A stretch of 64,000 nucleotides of DNA from Lophius americanus (Eukaryota; Chordata; Actinopteri; Lophiiformes; Lophiidae). Positions 35,936-48,413 of this stretch are shown here, piece by piece; position 1 is the first letter of the stretch, and every line of letters begins with the position of its first letter. A model generated the notes under the pieces. The model made no database searches, was not told where the DNA came from, and saw only the letters and a program-made list of their open reading frames with translations. Location: positions 1,802,501 to 1,866,500 of the forward strand of contig JBBDHG010000104.1 of assembly GCA_037951165.1 (NCBI GenBank). Direction: 5' to 3'. A program made the translations under genes and the position numbers.

Positions 35936-38900
35936 AATACAACAAATGCTACTTAATAATGACTAATGAGATTCTATTTTTGATAGACGTATCAAATTAT
36001 GTTTCAAGGTTTAATACAGGCAGAATTAGCTTTAATTGCTGTTCTTTGACCATTGTGCTGACGTTGCCACGGCAACACCGGAAGTCAAAATGCTGCAAAA
36101 GTTTTCTTAAGCTACAATAATACACTTAATGAATAATAAGGTACATTTTTTTGGTTTCTTCCATGGTTCTCTCATATTTTTGGCACTTTGTTTAACTTCC
36201 TGGCAGTGATTGCAGCATCGCCATGGCAATGGTAATACTGGTGTTTGTTTTCATGTGATAACAAGTTAATTATCTCGCAATCACGAGAAAATAGCCTTAA
36301 ATAAATATCTGGCACCAGGGCTGCTCTTGGCTTCCATAGTGTTCATCTGAGACGGGAGAGGAGACATAGAGTTGGTCCAAAGATTTCCTCTATTAACGTT
36401 TCATCTGATATCTTTTGAAATGCTTCTTGTTTTTCTTATTTCAGTTTACGTTTTCATTTTGTTTTCTTTTGTTTTGGTCACTAATAATACTAGTCCAGAC
36501 CTTCCTATTAAGTAGAGTTAAATATATACAGTAGTGTAATTAGAGGCATCTAAATGATGAATCGTCCAAAATCAATAGCTGGCAGGCCTGGATTTCATTG
36601 TACTTCAATAATGGCACCACCCCCACAGATCTGGATTTCTGATGTCTCAAATAGCTTTTTGCTTGGATAGCAGTTGATTGAATTGCTGTTGTAATTTGTG
36701 TGTACGTGTGTGTGTGTGTCTGTTTGTGTTTCATTACATTTGGCCTCAACCTCAACGACCACCAAGTGCTATTATATTGTAATTCGTATTACTCCTTTGT
36801 TGTGAAAACCACCTGCCCTGGTCTGCTCTCTCTCAGCCACTCTGTGCAAACACAATCAAACAAAAGTAATATATAACGGGATGTGCACCATTTAAACTGC
36901 AATAACAGTCAATCAGGCGGGACATTATCCTGACCAAAATAATAACATTTTGATTTGCCATGTGCATAAAAAGGACGAGATATACGAGTTATTGGTGATC
37001 GGGCCTCATTGCAACGTCAGGAAGAATGAGGCCTGAGGGAAGCTGAGGTGTTGAATATTATGACGAAGAGAGCGGCTGAAGATCTCTGTGTGAAATCTAA
37101 TGAGCGTGACCTGGGGACAGGATGTAATTAACTGGAGGAGGGTCACAGTGATTTTGTACTGAAATGACAGCTGACAAAAGTATAAATCAAATCCTTCGGG
37201 GTCCGAGGTCATGCCGGCATGAACTCGAAGTCATTGTATATCCCATTAGGCGATATTTAAAATGCTGATCACCTCCACAATCGGACAACTACTTTTCCTT
37301 TAAAGTTGCCGTAATAGCATGATGAATTGAAAAATATGCCAGGTTAGGTTCATGGATCTAACAAATTTGACCTCACTTGATCAAAACTTGATCGAACTTG
37401 ATTGAAAGAAGCCCACATTCAAAGGGGTTGATTTTCCCAGGGATAGTGAAACGCAGAAATCTTCTGAGTCATTACAGTTGGACAAATGGAGAGACTGTAA
37501 CGATCCTAGATATTTTATTCAGTTAGCAAAGATTTTTTGCTCCTCTTTTAACTTTTTTTGTTGCAGTGAAATAAACCCCCACTAGTAGAAAATAGTAAAA
37601 GGTGTAAATGATGAGAAAATTTGTGTGCTCTGACATTTTTCAGCTGTAAAGAATTTGGAACCAGGCTATTGGAGTTTTCTTGTGTTATTTGTAAAAGGAT
37701 CCGCAGCATTACGTCAGGCATACTTCAGTTTTTATTACACCTTGAACACACCAGCATTGCAGTATAGACTATTCGCTTTATGATGGGAGTTTGTGTTTTG
37801 CTGCTGCTTTGGCACGTTACAAATGGAGAGGCGGCGTAATTGTGTTACGCCTAAAGCGGCAGAAGTGAAAGCACCAGTCCAGCAGAGGGCTAAAAATACA
37901 ACATAAAGAAGCACTCAGTTGACGTCCTCAGTCGTATATTCTTTGCTCATTATCCAAGACGGTGAGCCTCCTGCCACTGCTCTGAGTGACATCACACAAC
38001 ATCCAATCACATCATCACAGTCCATCTTCCTGCAACTCCACCTACAGAAAAATGCCATATCAACGGAGTTGTCATCTAAATTTTTGAAAATCTAAGAATA
38101 TTGTCAAAAAGTCACTGCTAAAAATAAGGGACAATCGCAGAGGTGTGTTTGCTTAATAATAGTAGTACTTACTAGTGTTTGATTGTGTGAGAGACGGATT
38201 GAACCCGACCAATCCCAAATATTCAGACAATAGAACCCATATTTTAATTTTAAACTGACGAGGGGCGTTCACGTCCTCCAGCCATTTAACATGTGTCAGG
38301 GGTGTTACATCAAAAACAAGAAATCACACTTTATTGTTTACATTTAATGTGAAATGCACCAGTGGGCTATTTATGCACCTTACTGTTTCTGAGGAGTAGT
38401 TGCTCCTGACTGAAAGAAAAATAACATTCTACTTTCACTGTTTTATTGTGACTGAAGAAAGAAATGACTAAATCAGCCCAGCCATTTACCAAAGGTCATT
38501 TAAAGTTCCTTTTTGTTGATATTGTATTACCGATTGATTTTAGATGTAATGAGTAACTTGAAAAATATCGTTTTCTGGCTGTTATTGATGCCTGTGAAGA
38601 AGAAATTATTCTGTGAAACCAAATTTCCAATTTCCAATTATAGTTTTGCGGGATAATTTACAATGAGAGAAAAGACGTAAATATTAGTTATGCTTTTCTA
38701 TTTTTAATTTTATCCGTAATTTGAGTATTTTCTCTTCTGTTCGATCAGAATTCTATAAAACCAGCAAATACAATAAGGATGCAAACATGGCCAATTTGAG
38801 TCCGGTTCGGCCCCCGATGTGGTCTCCTCTTTAATATTTGCCCCCTCTTGGATTCAGTTTGACCCTCCTGGTCTGCAGCATCACCGGATTACAAGTGGTT

Positions 38901-40433
38901 TTGAATTCTTGAATTGTTAACAGAATTAAAAGCATGAACAACATAGAATGAATGCTTTAAATATTTTCATACAAGAATGTGAATAGAGTAGAATAACGTA
39001 CTGCCTTTTGCTCTTTAGAGGTCATCAAGACAAAGAAGAGAAGGAAGAATTGTGGAATTCAGCGGTTGTTGGACTTTATGTTGAAAAGATGAATTGAGAG
39101 GATGAGTAGTGGAGCTCAGTGAAGGTTTTTGAGGATTTGTGCTTTGAAAAATCTCAAGGATCAAATTCTGTGGACTACCGTCGGTTTTATAAAGCTACGT
39201 TCTCGTGAATTTAAGTTTTTCTGTGATTTTGCTGAATTTCTATTGTGCTAAAGCTTCAATAACATCACTTCAATGTCAACAAAAATTAAAGTAAAAGTAA
39301 AGTAAACGCATGGCCATCTTCAAGAGGTTCTCTCTGTATGCTTTTTATCATTTCTGGGGATATTTTTATTGTGACAACTACTCCGTAACAACATTCTCAT
39401 ACTCTGTGATGACTGCGTCAAGTGCTTATATGGTAGAATCTATGACTATTTCCCCACAGTGAAATATTGAAAATGTCCATTATGAATAAATTCTTAATCT
39501 CCTCAGGATGGCTGCTTTTGATAAAAATTACATTGTAGCTGGTTTTCTGCCTCACTACGGTCCCAAAAATGTGCAGTTTGTTTTTCCGAAAAAAAACAAA
39601 AAACATTTGTTATTGATCCAGCAAGTTCTAATCTGTGAATATCTTATCAACAATTCACATGATCGACAGAAAAATGGTTCTTTTCTATAATTAGACAATG
39701 AGGCCATTATCTCGTAATAATGGCGTTAAGAAAATAACTGCCACCATGGGTCTCTCTTTCCATACTAGACAGCCGACAGCTTCAGTTAGTGAATTTAGTC
39801 ACGATTAAAGAGCTAAGAGGGGAGTGGATGAACCCAGTGATGCACATGACTCCAAATTAATGCTAATGCTTCAGTGCCTGATGGATGTGTAAACAAATGA
39901 CTGGCTGCTGGGGAAGGGGACACATTATTTTACTTGTCACCCATATGTGTGCCTGAACGGACCACACGGTCGTTTAAGTAACCATATATCATTTAAACCG
40001 TGTCTTTATAGAGCCATATGGTCAGCTCAATGATAAAAGGAAAGAGGACAGGGATTTATCACCCAGGTTAAAATATCTTATTAGTAGTTGGGCTAAATTT
40101 GCTTTCAGTAAACACATCCGGTACAACGGAAGAGTCCATGACTGAATATATTTTCTTTTATTTATAATTATTTGCTAGTTGCAGACACTTCGGGGTTCTC
40201 CGTTTCACATCAAAATTTTGAGTTGTGGCCGTCCGGGAAAGCTCAATAGGCTGAAAAAGGGTAAAAATACAAAAACTGGCTTTTAGTCCAAACACATGCC
40301 AGAAGAACCAAAGTCATTAATTTTATTATTACTACTGCATCTAATGATAGATTTGGTTGGGTTTGATTTTATAATCAATGACTTTTATATATTTATAATG
40401 GAATACTGAAGCTCCTCAAGCTCGGGTCATCTA
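35936..40433. other. unique sequence, nothing recognised
   Basis: About 4.5 kb with no recognised element or gene. A short GT-rich run is near 36700-36722. Confidence 0.4.
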
Positions 40434-40880
40434 ACAGAGGGGTGGGCGTTTGAGGGTTCTGAGCAGTATCCTAGCTGTTCCTAGGACTGCACCCATCTGG
40501 ACCGAGATCTCAGATGTTGTACCTGGAATCTACTGGAGCCACTTTTCCAGTCTGGGGTTCACACGCCCTAATGCTCTTATCACCACTGGGTCAACTTTGG
40601 CATTCACCTTCCACATTTGTTGTAGCTGTTCCCTCAGCCTCTGGTACTTCTCCATCTTTTCCATGCTAGTGTCAGCTGGAATTGCCATGTTTATCATCAC
40701 TGCCCTCTTCTGTTCCGTGTCAATCACCTCTATGTCTGATTGTTTAACCAGTAGCTACTTGTCAGTCTGGAACTGGAAGTCCCACAAGATTATGGCTCAG
40801 CTGTTCTCCACCAGCTTTGGAGGGGCTTCCAAATGGGACTTGGGGATTTCTAACCAATACTCTGTACAGATGTTCCTGTA
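40434..40880 (-). pseudogene. C-terminal relic of an R2-type LINE polyprotein
   Basis: On the minus strand one frame carries, in order, HLEAPPKLVENS, an in-frame stop, AIILWDFQFQTDK, another stop, LLVKQSDIEVIDTEQKRAVM, INMAIP and EKMEKYQRLREQLQQMWKVN. PVVIRALGRVNPRLEKWLQ follows, then a third stop, IPGTTSEISVQMGAVLGTA and RILLRTL. The frame ends at the stop at 40431-40433. This is the C-terminal region seen in many fish reverse-transcriptase proteins annotated as R2-like. The PDIVVVD / VIDVAIP block of that family, thought to be part of a restriction-like endonuclease, here reads SDIEVID / MINMAIP. Three in-frame stops (two are CAG or similar to TAG changes) and loss of the reverse transcriptase show it is dead. 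The match to the protein family is strong; the clade name is from memory. Confidence 0.8.
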
Positions 40881-40949
40881 CACAATCGTATACAAATATA
40901 CATATATGTAAATGTACAATTATGATTATCAAAGAGCCATCCACATGTA

Positions 40950-41178
40950 AACCAATTGACAGTCAGTGGAGGGATATTTTAGGCTGAAAATTTATGTTGT
41001 GTGCTCAAAGTTGATCAAATAAGGAAAAGTAGGCAATTGAAAGTATCTGAGCCAAATTGCGATGACTAGACGACTGGGTCAGAGCATCTCCAAAACTACA
41101 GATCTTATTGGGTGCTCCTGCTCTTTAATGAATACCTGCTAAAGTGGTCTAAGAAAGAACAATTGGTGAATGGATCCC
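40950..41178 (+). pseudogene. Tc1-like transposon relic, 5' part
   Basis: AATTGACAGTCAGTGGAGGG and GATATTTTAGGC correspond to the sequence just inside the left end of a widespread fish Tc1-like family. The stretch 41053-41165 matches the N-terminal helix-turn-helix of its transposase: the frame reads RRLGQSISKTTDLIGCS, then breaks by frameshift before a segment still recognisable as KWSKE (TAAAGTGGTCTAAGAAAGAA). The element stops near 41178; the catalytic domain and right end are missing. A second relic of the same family lies at 43.8 kb. Confidence 0.75.
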
Positions 41179-41373
41179 TTTACCCCAATTGTTCCTGAGG
41201 TCTTACTTTATGTCATGTCTGACAAATGATGTGCGCGTTGTGTAATTGTAAGCCTATAATGGGGCAGCTATATCTTTATGACAGGATTTAGGTGTAGGAC
41301 TCGCAACCCGAGTTCGCCGGAATCTTCTCTATGATAACAGATCTGTCTGGAATAAATCCATATATTTATGTAA

Positions 41374-42100
41374 GGTTGCTTTCACCCCAGAGCTGTGTGG
41401 CTCACTTCAAACAAACCTTGGGTAGTCCAGTATGTTGGGGGTGGTTCTGAAAGCACTTTCTAACTCTGGTGCAGACCAAACAAGCAAACTCTGGTCCGCT
41501 TGAAAACGGGGGTCTCGCTTCATTTCCAAGTGAACGCTGGTCCGGTTCGTTTGTGGTGTGAAAGCAAAGAAGACCAAGTTATAAACAAATGGTAGGAAAT
41601 GGAGCAAGGAATGTGATTTAATACGTTCAAATTCTTGTCAATATATCACTCGGCGTCTGCGTAACCAGGACAAAACGTCGTAGTCTGTCTCTCTCATCAG
41701 GGCTGGCCTTCTTCTCCGGTACCGTCTCATTCCCTTCACTTAAAGAATGAAATGCTGCCTTGCCTGCTGCTGATAACGGGCGACTTCATGTGAAGCACAT
41801 ATTTCATATTTAGCTCTATTGTTTATGGGTCCCGCTCAGGTGTATAAGCCGGCAAAAGGGGACAGATTTCTGTTCCCTGTTCTGTCTTATAAATTAATGG
41901 TTTTCTTCTTCTTCTTCTTCTCTGGGAGTTTTTTGATTCATTACATTCACAGACGAGTAGAAGTTACAGCCGTGTGACGTGTAGAAGGTTTGGTTCCTTT
42001 GACGAGATGCCGTGGGAAAGTGACCCAAACCAAATGAACGGGCGCCATTTCACCCACAAATCGAACCGAGTCACCCGAACTATCATGTGTGAAAATGACC
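41374..42100. mobile_element. 727-bp Harbinger-like non-autonomous DNA transposon
   Basis: The ends are imperfect inverted repeats: GGTTGCTTTCACCCC at the left, and at the right GTGTGAAAATGACC, whose complement is GGTCATTTTCACAC. Both ends are flanked by TAA (41371-41373 and 42101-42103), the 3-bp TWA-type duplication made by PIF/Harbinger elements. A second inverted copy of the left end lies inside (GGTGTGAAAGCAA near 41555-41567). Subterminal words of the GGTCCGGTTCG type recur. No transposase frame is present. A (CTT)n tract sits at 41901-41922. Confidence 0.6.
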
Positions 42101-42415
42101 TAAGACATCTGAGAGTCCTTGAGTTAGTACTTATTGCAAAAACAATTATAAGACAAGGTTTTTTTTCTTCATCACCAGTGATGTCCAAATCCCAATCAAA
42201 AGCTTCTGGACCACAAATCTCTGATAAAGTATGAAGAGTTCTGATCAGAGCACACATGCCACCTCAGAGGGGATAGAGGGGACCCCTCACAACACATACA
42301 TTTAGGCTGGTGGTTTCAAAGTTAATGTTTTCATGTCCTTTTCCACTGACATTACATTATGATCTGCATAGAATGAGTCAGGCTTCATTTGAAGGTTGAC
42401 CAATTCAGCCGCTGA

Positions 42416-43179
<764 letters not shown>

Positions 43180-43640
43180 TTAAAAAGCTCTCCCTATTGA
43201 TATAAATATAATAAATACTGTATACAGGATAACGATAATTGAGTCGATTCGTACGCACCAAATATTGACTATATCGGACCGACCTTTAGGATGTTATGTC
43301 CGAAAAAAATGTTTTCGTAAAAAGCTCCCCTTAGTGAGTAAATATGAGCTATTAAAGAAAAAAGACTATGTACACCAGATGAATATATAGACCAGATGAA
43401 TATATACACCAGATGAATCCCCTCGAATTGTTTCATTTTGGACTAAATCTGACCGATTGAGAAGTTATGGCCCGAAAAACTTTTTAAGATAAAGTTGCCC
43501 CTATAGTGTTGGAAATATACAACCGACATTTCCCGGAATCAATCCAGTTCTTCCTCACACTAAGGTCTGTGTGGATATATAAATTTGGAAAAATGATCCA
43601 TAACACAGTTCTTATAAACATGACGGATCTGCGGAGGGGG
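43180..43640 (-). mobile_element. family H copy 4
   Basis: On the minus strand the head (ATGGATCATTTTTCCAAATT, ACAGACCTTAGTGTGAGGAA, GAACTGGATTGATTCCGGGA) is followed by two modules (CGGTCAGATTTAGTCCAAAA and AGGTCGGTCCGATATAGTCA). The conserved 3' end is missing. The first module has a 17-bp tandem repeat insertion (43374-43418). A poly-A run lies just outside the 5' side at 43651-43666. Confidence 0.75.
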
Positions 43641-43796
43641 TGATGGAAGTAAAAAAAAAAAAAAAACACTACTAGCATATCAAGTCAGTATTTTGATAAC
43701 ATAAAAATATATGTAATAAAACATATTTTACTATTATCTTCTCAAGACCAAAGCCACATGACTTGATTGCCCTGCATGTTTTTATATTGTCTTTAT

Positions 43797-44095
43797 ACAG
43801 ATCCGCCAAAACATTAAAACCGCTGACAGTCAAAGTTAACAATGGCACGTGTCATCGGAGGGAATTTAGTACCAACTATAGTTTTCTAAGGAAGGACATC
43901 TGGTGAACAGATAATGTTATGGGGTAATTGATGCATGTCTGGAGTAAAGACTAGTCCGTGTTGCGCTAAAATGTTCAAGCTGTTTCTGATAGCAAGGTTT
44001 CAGAACACAAAGTGGATCAAAGAGCTGTTTTAGTGGCAAAATTGGGACCCATATCATATTAGGCAGGTGCTTTGTGTGAAGGAACATTAACATAT
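43797..44095 (+). pseudogene. Tc1-like transposon relic, deleted internally
   Basis: The left inverted-repeat region is present (ATCCGCCAAAACATTAAAAC, CGCTGACAGTCAAAGTTAAC, AATGGCACGTGTCA). Separate coding remnants follow in the right order: CTAAGGAAGGACATCTGGTG, TTGATGCATGTCTGGAGTAA, TTTCAGAACACAAAGTGGAT and GCTGTTTTAGTGGCAAAATT. The right end has TATCATATTAGGCAGGTG. Most of the transposase catalytic domain is deleted. It is the same fish Tc1-like family as the relic at 40.95 kb. Confidence 0.8.
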
Positions 44096-44892
44096 GTCAG
44101 AGCAGGCAACAGTAGAAGATTGAAAGAGCATAATATGATGTAAAATGTATGAATCCAGCTGTGATAAACTTGCTGTTTATCAAACGGTGTGAAGGCTCCT
44201 CCTACTTAAACAGCTCTGGATCAGAGCAGAATGTGGCTGAATGCAAGAGTCAACGCTGCCATACGCTCCCCCTCTGCGATAAGATCTTTCCCCCAGCTTT
44301 TCCCACCCACTTCACTTTGTTGTCCTCGCTCAACATGTCAGGTCTCATGCAACAGATGCTCTCCTTATAATTTATGCAACTGTCGGCAGCAGATGTGCGC
44401 ATACTGGCGTTTCAGGGACGTCTCATGGGTGTACATTTGAAGTGAACCATTTACCGTATGCTTCAAGTCAATTTTCATAACCGTGTTTTAATGCAAGGCA
44501 CCCGCTATCAAAACCAAATGTAATTAATACATTTAAGGCCGTTTTGCCTCCTGTTAGTTAGGAATGTGTGGATGCCCATAGCTGTCAGTGCAGTGTGGCC
44601 ACTAACTCTCTTTTTTTTCGTTCAGCCACAAACACACTGCGAGCAACGCTAATCTTGTAACACAATGATATCAGCATGATGGGTGACATAAGAAATATAT
44701 ATCAAGCAATGTTCAAGCAATGGATATCTATTGATGGCCAGAATGAGGTGAGTATCAACCTTCTGATAAGGGATAACCCATTATGAGCAGAAAAGACAGT
44801 CTGCATCGCCAACTCCATGACGTTTCTTGAAGCACAGCAGAGATAACGCTCTGCAATAACCGTCATTAAAAAGTCCAAAAAAGTTAAAAAGT
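44096..44892. other. unique sequence with a possible spliced segment
   Basis: A T-rich tract ending TTCGTTCAG (to 44625) and a strong donor GAATGAG|GTGAGT (44748) bracket 44626-44747. All three frames have a stop. However, from the ATG at 44677 a frame of 24 codons (MMGDIRNIYQAM...) runs to the donor on a codon boundary, as a leader exon with a start codon would. I rate this as weak. Confidence 0.2.
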
Positions 44893-45382
44893 TCTAGTTC
44901 AATATTTGGTGAAAATGAACCAACTTGAATGAGATCTTTCTTGTATACGTCATTACTTATTAGTTCATGTTTTACTAACTAGGGGTTACTTTTTATGAAA
45001 AACTGTTTTCCAGAAAAACCTCAAAAACTATGTTATGGATCATTTTCAAAATTTATAGCCCCATAGACCGTACTGGGAAGACGAATTGATTGATTTAGTG
45101 AAAGGTTGTTTGAATATTTCTGACACTAGGGAGAGCTTTATCCCCAAAAGTTTTCTGAACATCATTTCTCAACTGTTGGTCCGATTTAGTCCAAACTTGG
45201 TGCCTATGAATCTACTCGAGGATATCTTGTATACTTTATGTTCTACTTTATAAGTCCATATTTTACTCACCAGGAGGACCTTTTTTGGGATGTTCAGTCA
45301 GGGGGATTGCTAGAACAATGCAGGGGATTGGGGACTTTTTGGGGATATATTCTTGCTGTCGGGGACGACAGCGTTTGCCTAG
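44893..45382 (+). mobile_element. family H copy 5, with intact Helitron-like 3' end
   Basis: A partial module, then the head (GTTATGGATCATTTTCAAAA, CATAGACC, GAATTGATTGATTTAGTG), then a module (TTGGTCCGATTTAGTCCAAA, GTCCATATTTTACTCACCAG). The conserved 3' end follows (CAGGGGGATTGCTAGAACAA, GGGGATTGGGGACTTT). The terminus has a perfect 7-bp stem, GCTGTCG (45355-45361) with CGACAGC (45366-45372), loop GGGA. Six bases later comes CTAG (45379-45382) followed by T. No protein is encoded. Confidence 0.8.
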
Positions 45383-46596
45383 TTTTACTTATGAGATCTA
45401 GTTAAACTTTTAGCCTGTCGGAGTAAACTAATAAACTCGTAAAAAGTTAAGCTACTCCTTCACTGAAACTTCTTTAAAGATGACTTACAAGTTCTGAATT
45501 CAAACAGATGCTTCGGCGTCGCTTGAACACTGTTGTAACATGAGACTCCTACGTGACGCCGACGTGACATCTGCGGTCTCGACACAGGATTACACTTTCA
45601 CTCTGTCTTTGCTTTTCGTCAGCAGATGCCTCATCCAAAAAAAAACCTGTCAGGTTCCTTCACTAATTCAGCCTAAGAGTGAGGGAGGTGGCAGTAGCTC
45701 TCCTTGGAGCCAATTCATCCTGTTCCAGATGCTCTTCACCTGTCTGACTTCTCAACGGTCAGCGCCATGCATTCGCTCAGCTGAGGAACGTGATGACCCA
45801 TCGGAAGTACCTCATGAGTGGTGAGAGGTTGAATGAGGTATGATGGAGATTTGGGGTTAATCTGGTGTCGTTCTGTGAGAGTGAAACACGCCAATTAGCT
45901 TAGCTGAAGCTTTGTCACCTCAGCTGAGGTAAATGCATAGAATATGTGAATAGAAAAAATAGGTACTTCAATATTTGTGCAACATAGATAAAAGTGTCTT
46001 TTTAACATCTGGGGAGGACAAGTTCTGTTCCAAATGGTGAATTGACAATTTCACCATTTATAACAAAGCCTTGACTTCAGTCCTGGAGGAAGCTCCTATA
46101 GATAGTTTCTATTAAGAGCGCTAGAATCCCTTCACTGGACATACACATTCACTTAGAAACTTAAGTAAGCTAAAGTTAACTAAACTATAGGTTGAGTAAA
46201 AGATGTAGGAGACTAGAGGACTTGTCTGGTGGGGGAGCTGTGGCTCAGGTTAGATTAATCTTGCCTACATAGAAATCAACCTTTACATTTAAAAGCGCAA
46301 ATCAATTTTAACGTTATGCTTTATTTATATTTGCCTGATTTCAAAGCTCACAATAACCATATCTGTTCCACAATTCAAATGGCGCGTCGTCGTCGTGTGC
46401 TTGGATCGTTTCCCGTATGAGAACAAACGATCAAAAACAGCCCAGCTGTAAATAACGTTATTTCCTTCAGAGCCGACTATCAGCGTGATATCCATAAAAA
46501 ATACAAACAGAACAGTGACACACTTGATGCGCTGACACAGCTATTGCGGGTCTAAAGTTGTTGCGAGTCGAATTACGGTTATAGCAACTCTTAACT
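45383..46596. other. unique sequence, nothing recognised
   Basis: No element or gene recognised. Confidence 0.4.
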
Positions 46597-46884
46597 TGAC
46601 ATATTTTATCTGTTTTGACTGTCATGACAGACACTGTAGCTTCCTGGGAGTCACTCTCGACAGAAAAAAACTCTTTTGCTAAAGAGACACTGGCCCACAT
46701 CAACACAAGAAATGAATAAAATGAGGGGAACAAATGTAATTCATTATGAATATATGTCTAAGTTCGATCTATATGATCTAAATGAGCATAATATTAAATA
46801 TATTTCATAAATTTTCGGTCCAAACAAACATTTTAAACAGTATTGCTTTACAAAGTATTATGTGATATGTCAATTTATGTCATT
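46597..46884. repeat. diverged direct duplication, unit A
   Basis: It aligns along its length with unit B just downstream: ACACTGTAGCTTCC, CTTTTGCTAAAGAGACACTG, AACACAAGAAATGAATAAAA, CCAAACAAACATTTTAAACA and GTATTGCTTT have close counterparts in the same order. Confidence 0.8.
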
Positions 46885-46898
46885 GAATTGACATATTG

Positions 46899-47182
46899 AC
46901 ATTGTCATCTTATTTTTTCTGATGCTCTTGAAGGACACTATAGCTTCCCAGAAATCTGAAACTGACGATCAGCATCGCTAATGCATCTCTTTCGACAGAA
47001 AATAACCCCTTTGCAAAAGAGACATTGGTCAACATTAACACAAGAAACTAATAAAATGAAGGAAAAAAATGCCATTCGGCATGATTACATGTCTACGCGC
47101 ATTACATACATAAATATCCAATCCAAACAAACATTCTGAACAGTGTTGCTTTGCATAATGTTTTGCAATCTGTCTTCATGAT
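46899..47182. repeat. diverged direct duplication, unit B
   Basis: Counterpart of unit A (ACACTATAGCTTCC, CTTTGCAAAAGAGACATTGG, AACACAAGAAACTAATAAAA, CCAAACAAACATTCTGAACA, GTGTTGCTTT). On the minus strand both units share a short hydrophobic open stretch (FPSFY.FLVLM), with a stop in unit B. Confidence 0.8.
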
Positions 47183-48413
47183 GCCTCTAACAGGAAGCAG
47201 GAACCGAATCGTCATTTTTGATGCTACTTGCAGTTATGTTGGTTGTTTCCATTATCCTGTTGCTGAGTAAAATCTCTATAAATGGATTTGTGATTTGGTT
47301 TAATTTAGCCCAAGACAGGCTATGAGAAAAAAAAATGCATATGATTATACTCTTTTTCAGAGTGGTCCAGAGAAAAGAGTAATGATGCAATCAGAGGAGC
47401 TATAAGCTCAGGCTGTAACTTCATGCAAATCAGCAGGATATATTATCCATTCTGGGGAAGCACAGACACAGAATGCTGGGCCAGTTTTTCCGTTTGTCGG
47501 AATGGTAATCGCTCCGCCAGACTATGGGATTCCATTATCGTGAACGTCTGTCCATGATGTCAAACCCTGAATGGAAAGGAGCCCGTGGCATTACTCAAGG
47601 TGCATCTGATTTCATTTTCCACGGTGGAACACAAACGGGTCATTTCCTCTCCGGAGGAACGGAAGAAAAGAGGAACCCTGCTGTGTCTTCTATGAGAATA
47701 TTAACTAGTGGATCAGGGGATGCTTTTTAACATAAGACAAGGCTGTCAAAAATACATATCCATCCCACCAAATAATGTGCCTTCAGAATTTTCCGTGCGT
47801 TTCCATTTTCATGAGGGTAACTAACACGCCCATCAAATTAACCTCATTTAAGAAATCAGGCAACCGTTTAGCTTCTTCTTTCACTTTCATTCCTTGGCTG
47901 AAGTTTCTCCTCTGTGCTGTTCACAACACACATTCTTGAATCTAGCTTGAGTCCTTGAAGGATGTTTCAGAGCTTTCATGTCTTCAGAAACTGCACAAAC
48001 AATATAAAGTTTTGCACATAATAATGATCAAAGTCTTTTGTGAATTCTTTGTATGTTTGAAAATATTTAGCAAATTTCATGGCAGAAATTTTCTGGATCT
48101 TATCCTATCTTTCTTTTTATCAGTGTATTTTACCACTTTTGTATGTCGTTGTATGTTAGCCCACAGGTGCAAACGCGCTGCGAATTGAGAAAACACATGC
48201 AAATAGACAAATTATGCGCAGATTTGTAAAACTTGCTGTAAAAGCCAAAGCGCAACAGAATTGTTTTATGGTAAGTTACATAACCGTTTGACCCGCGAGG
48301 TAAGCGAAGGGCCCAAATTTGATAGAATCATCAAATGAAACCTGTTTATACTTGTTTGTGTTTTATATCTACTGTTGTTAAAAAACTGTTAAGTGTCCCC
48401 TGGGAACACTTCC
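47183..48413. other. unique sequence, nothing recognised
   Basis: No element or gene recognised. The last part contains words complementary to the following minisatellite (AAACTTGCTGTAAAAGCC). Confidence 0.4.

Noticed and set aside
40450..40911. 153-codon plus-strand frame
   Set aside because: It is the antisense shadow of the R2-type LINE relic, whose minus-strand frame has the recognisable protein.
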